A stretch of DNA of 14,996 nt from MGBC113645 sp036308445. GTDB taxonomy: Bacteria; Bacillota_I; Bacilli_A; Erysipelotrichales; Coprobacillaceae. The translations under genes were made by a program, and so were the position numbers. Of the stretch, positions 13,646 to 14,996 are shown in pieces; the first letter of the stretch is position 1; every line of letters begins with the position of its first letter. The stretch is from positions 1 through 14,996 of the forward strand of contig JAXJVS010000146.1 of assembly GCA_036308445.1 (NCBI GenBank). Direction: 5' to 3'. Below the pieces are notes generated by a model. That model saw only the letters and a program-made list of their open reading frames with translations. It was not told the DNA's origin and did no database searches.

Positions 13646-14476
13646 ATGATTGTAACAGTTGTTGGATTAGGAGTAATTGGTGGAAGTTTTGTAAAAGCTT
13701 TTAAAGGGCTAGGATATGAAGTGTATGGCATAGATACTGACTTCAATACTTTAAAACAAGCTAAAGAAGAAGGCTATATTATCGAAGGGTATACTGATGG
13801 TAAGGAAATAGTTAGTCAAAGCGATCTGGTCATGATATGTTTATATCCATCACTAGTCCTAGATTTTATTAAAAATAATACTTTTAAAAAGGGGGCAATT
13901 GTATCAGATGCAGTTGGAATAAAATCATATTTTTTACAGCAGGCATTAGAAATTATTGATGAAGATGTGGAATATGTAAGCGGACATCCAATGGCTGGTA
14001 GAGAAAAGAAAGGATTTGCCTATGCTAATAAAGAAGTATTCAAAAATGCTAATTATATTATTATAGAACATTCTAAAAATAAAAAAGAAAATATTTTATT
14101 TATGCAGGAATTTGTTTCTCAATTAGGATTTAAGAGTGTAAAAATAATGTCTCCTTATGATCATGATGAAATTGTTTCCTTTACTTCACAATTACCACAT
14201 GTCTTAGCGGTAGCTTTAATGAATAGTGATAATCAAAAATATGAAACTGGAAAATATATAGGAGATTCTTTTAGAGATTTAACGAGAATCGCTAATATTA
14301 ATGAGGACTTATGGGCTGAATTGTTTCTTAATAATAAAGATTATTTACTTAAATCAATGGAACAGTTTGAAGAACAATTTGATTTAATAAAAAAATCATT
14401 GGTGAAAAATGATATTTATACATTAAAAGAGGCTTTCAAAAAATCATCGAAGAGAAGAGAAAATCTAGAAAAATAG
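13646..14476 (+). CDS. tyrA: Prephenate dehydrogenase
   Basis: TyrA oxidatively decarboxylates prephenate to 4-hydroxyphenylpyruvate in tyrosine synthesis. The 276-residue cytoplasmic protein has an N-terminal dinucleotide fold with GLGVIGGS (7-14) and Asp30 at the end of the second strand, which favours NAD+ over NADP+. The catalytic part has SDAVGIK (87-93), SGHPMAG (112-118, with His114), the helical domain with SFTSQLPHVLAVAL (178-191) and SFRDLTRIA (208-216). It lacks the C-terminal ACT domain found in longer Bacillus-type enzymes and has no chorismate mutase domain, so feedback control may be weak or use other residues. Arogenate specificity cannot be excluded. GGAGGT (13635-13640) precedes ATG 13646 by 5 bases; a TTG at 13640 overlaps that site and is not used. 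No separate promoter is obvious, so expression may depend on readthrough of the palindrome upstream. Confidence 0.94.
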   Translation: MIVTVVGLGVIGGSFVKAFKGLGYEVYGIDTDFNTLKQAKEEGYIIEGYTDGKEIVSQSDLVMICLYPSLVLDFIKNNTFKKGAIVSDAVGIKSYFLQQALEIIDEDVEYVSGHPMAGREKKGFAYANKEVFKNANYIIIEHSKNKKENILFMQEFVSQLGFKSVKIMSPYDHDEIVSFTSQLPHVLAVALMNSDNQKYETGKYIGDSFRDLTRIANINEDLWAELFLNNKDYLLKSMEQFEEQFDLIKKSLVKNDIYTLKEAFKKSSKRRENLEK

Positions 14477-14493
14477 TTTTCTAGATTTTCTCT
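14456..14493 (+). terminator. Long hairpin at the end of tyrA
   Basis: A 17-bp perfect stem (14456-14472 with 14477-14493) has loop ATAG, which contains the last bases of the stop codon. No U tract follows the full stem. A shorter stem, CTAGAAAA/TTTTCTAG, would be followed by the U-rich ATTTTCTCT. It is likely the tyrA transcript end, by termination or 3'-end protection. Confidence 0.6.
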
Positions 14494-14551
14494 AAAAAAA
14501 TTGATTGAAAAAATATTGATAAAATGGGAAGAATTAGAAAAAAATAAAAAT

Positions 14552-14595
14552 AATTCAAAAAAGTACTTGCAATTACATTAAAAATGTTATATTAT
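14552..14595 (+). promoter_or_regulatory. Strong stable-RNA promoter for tRNA-Cys and tRNA-Leu
   Basis: TTGCAA (14567-14572) and TATTAT (14590-14595) have a 17-base spacer. An AATTCAAAAAA tract (from 14552) precedes it, as in the first tRNA promoter, and the -10 through discriminator (14590-14604) is identical to bases 59-73. Start is expected near 14602. Confidence 0.8.
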
Positions 14596-14617
14596 ATACG
14601 AGCAACAGGAAAACAAC

Positions 14618-14692
14618 GGTTCCTTAGCCAAGTTGGTAAGGCTACAGACTGCAACTCTGTCATCATCGGTTCGAGTCCGGTAGGAACCTCCA
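14618..14692 (+). tRNA. tRNA-Cys (anticodon GCA)
   Basis: This is a 75-base cloverleaf. Acceptor GGTTCCT pairs with AGGAACC (14682-14688), with the U73 discriminator (14689) typical of tRNA-Cys and an encoded CCA. Anticodon stem ACAGA/TCTGT encloses loop CTGCAAC, anticodon GCA at 14651-14653. tRNA-Leu follows after 6 bases. Confidence 0.97.
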
Positions 14693-14698
14693 TACGTT

Positions 14699-14787
14699 GC
14701 CCAGGTGGCGAAATTGGTAGACGCACAGGACTTAAAATCCTGCGGACCTTAAAATCCGTGCCGGTTCGACTCCGGCCCTGGGCACCA
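14699..14787 (+). tRNA. tRNA-Leu (anticodon UAA)
   Basis: This is an 89-base class II tRNA with a long variable arm. Acceptor GCCCAGG pairs with CCTGGGC (14777-14783), followed by A and an encoded CCA. Anticodon stem CAGGA/TCCTG encloses loop CTTAAAA, anticodon TAA at 14733-14735, which reads the UUA codon abundant in this genome. No terminator follows before the next promoter. Confidence 0.97.
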
Positions 14788-14801
14788 TTTAAAAAAAACT
14801 G

Positions 14802-14830
14802 TTGCAAACGGTCGATAAAAGTGTTATGAT
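14802..14830 (+). promoter_or_regulatory. Promoter for tRNA-Arg and tRNA-Pro
   Basis: TTGCAA (14802-14807) and TATGAT (14825-14830) are separated by 17 bases. The start should be near 14837, leaving a leader of about 13 bases. Confidence 0.75.
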
Positions 14831-14849
14831 GATATGGCGCTAAGTCAAT

Positions 14850-14926
14850 GCGCTAGTAGCTCAACTGGATAGAGTGCTTGACTACGGATCAAGAGGTTGT
14901 GGGTTCGATTCCTGCCTAGCGCGCCA
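14850..14926 (+). tRNA. tRNA-Arg (anticodon ACG)
   Basis: This is a 77-base cloverleaf. Acceptor GCGCTAG pairs with CTAGCGC (14916-14922), followed by discriminator G and an encoded CCA. Anticodon stem CTTGA/TCAAG encloses loop CTACGGA, anticodon ACG at 14884-14886; the first base is expected to be deaminated to inosine to read CGU, CGC and CGA. The short leader contains a near copy of the acceptor 5' strand (14837-14844). Confidence 0.97.
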
Positions 14927-14939
14927 ATTAAATTATCAT

Positions 14940-14996
14940 CGGGAAGTAGCACAGCTTGGTAGTGCACCTGGTTTGGGACCAGGGGGTCGCAGGTTC
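14940..14996 (+). tRNA. tRNA-Pro (anticodon UGG), cut by the window end
   Basis: The 5' portion begins CGGGAAGTAGC, with the C1 usual for tRNA-Pro. Anticodon stem CCTGG/CCAGG encloses loop TTTGGGA, anticodon TGG at 14974-14976. The T-arm starts GCAGGTTC and the remaining bases lie beyond the window. It follows tRNA-Arg by 13 bases and is probably on the same transcript. Confidence 0.93.

Noticed and set aside
14592..14807. Minus-strand ORF of 71 codons across tRNA-Cys and tRNA-Leu
   Set aside because: It is the antisense of two clear tRNA genes; ORFs of this type are well-known false proteins in databases.
14584..14829. Plus-strand ORF of 81 codons through the same tRNAs
   Set aside because: It overlaps promoter, tRNA-Cys and tRNA-Leu entirely and has no ribosome binding site.

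Overview
The window is AT-rich DNA (roughly 70% A+T by eye) with compact, almost entirely rightward genes, strong Shine-Dalgarno sites (GGAGG, GGTGAG) and short hairpin-plus-U-tract terminators. It reads as the chromosome of a low-GC Gram-positive bacterium (Bacillota). The gene types (MurE, CsoR, LysM protein, NAPRTase, lipoproteins with short lipoboxes) fit this well. An Erysipelotrichia/Clostridia-like gut anaerobe is my best guess, but nothing in the window proves it.

Layout. Bases 36-388: a tRNA operon (Ile-GAU, an identical second Ile-GAU, Ala-UGC) with its own promoter and terminator. Bases 399-847: a 5'-truncated, frameshifted remnant of a CmpB-type (PF06541) membrane protein. Bases 825-3253: a MATE exporter, then an orphan PfoR/PTS-EIIC-like membrane protein with its own promoter. 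Bases 3318-6655: a cell-envelope group of murE, an Ig-like/NodB polysaccharide deacetylase and a lipoprotein rhodanese. Bases 6656-7100: about 440 bases without an intact gene, possibly holding a second decayed ORF. Bases 7101-8450: a monocistronic aspartate kinase. Bases 8452-11271: a self-contained copper-efflux operon with promoter, CsoR-like operator, copA carrying a fused C-terminal CopZ-like domain, csoR and terminator. Bases 11317-12068: a small LysM protein and an FMN-binding lipoprotein. Bases 12135-13595: pncB. Bases 13646-14476: tyrA. Bases 14567-14996: a second tRNA array (Cys-GCA, Leu-UAA, Arg-ACG and a truncated Pro-UGG).

How the genes work together. The copper operon is the only clear functional system: CsoR should bind the GC-rich palindrome just downstream of the -10 box, and Cu(I) should release it so that CopA is made. 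MurE and the deacetylase both act on peptidoglycan, and they are joined by a long hairpin that covers the stop codon of one and the start codon of the other. The remaining genes are single-gene housekeeping units (aspartate-family amino acids, NAD salvage, tyrosine synthesis) between terminators.

I found no wholly new multi-gene system, CRISPR array, phage or transposon. The most interesting signals are small: a near-perfect internal ribosome binding site in copA that could yield a free copper chaperone, the murE/deacetylase hairpin, the CmpB remnant beside the tRNA operon, and a promoter module shared by the two tRNA arrays.
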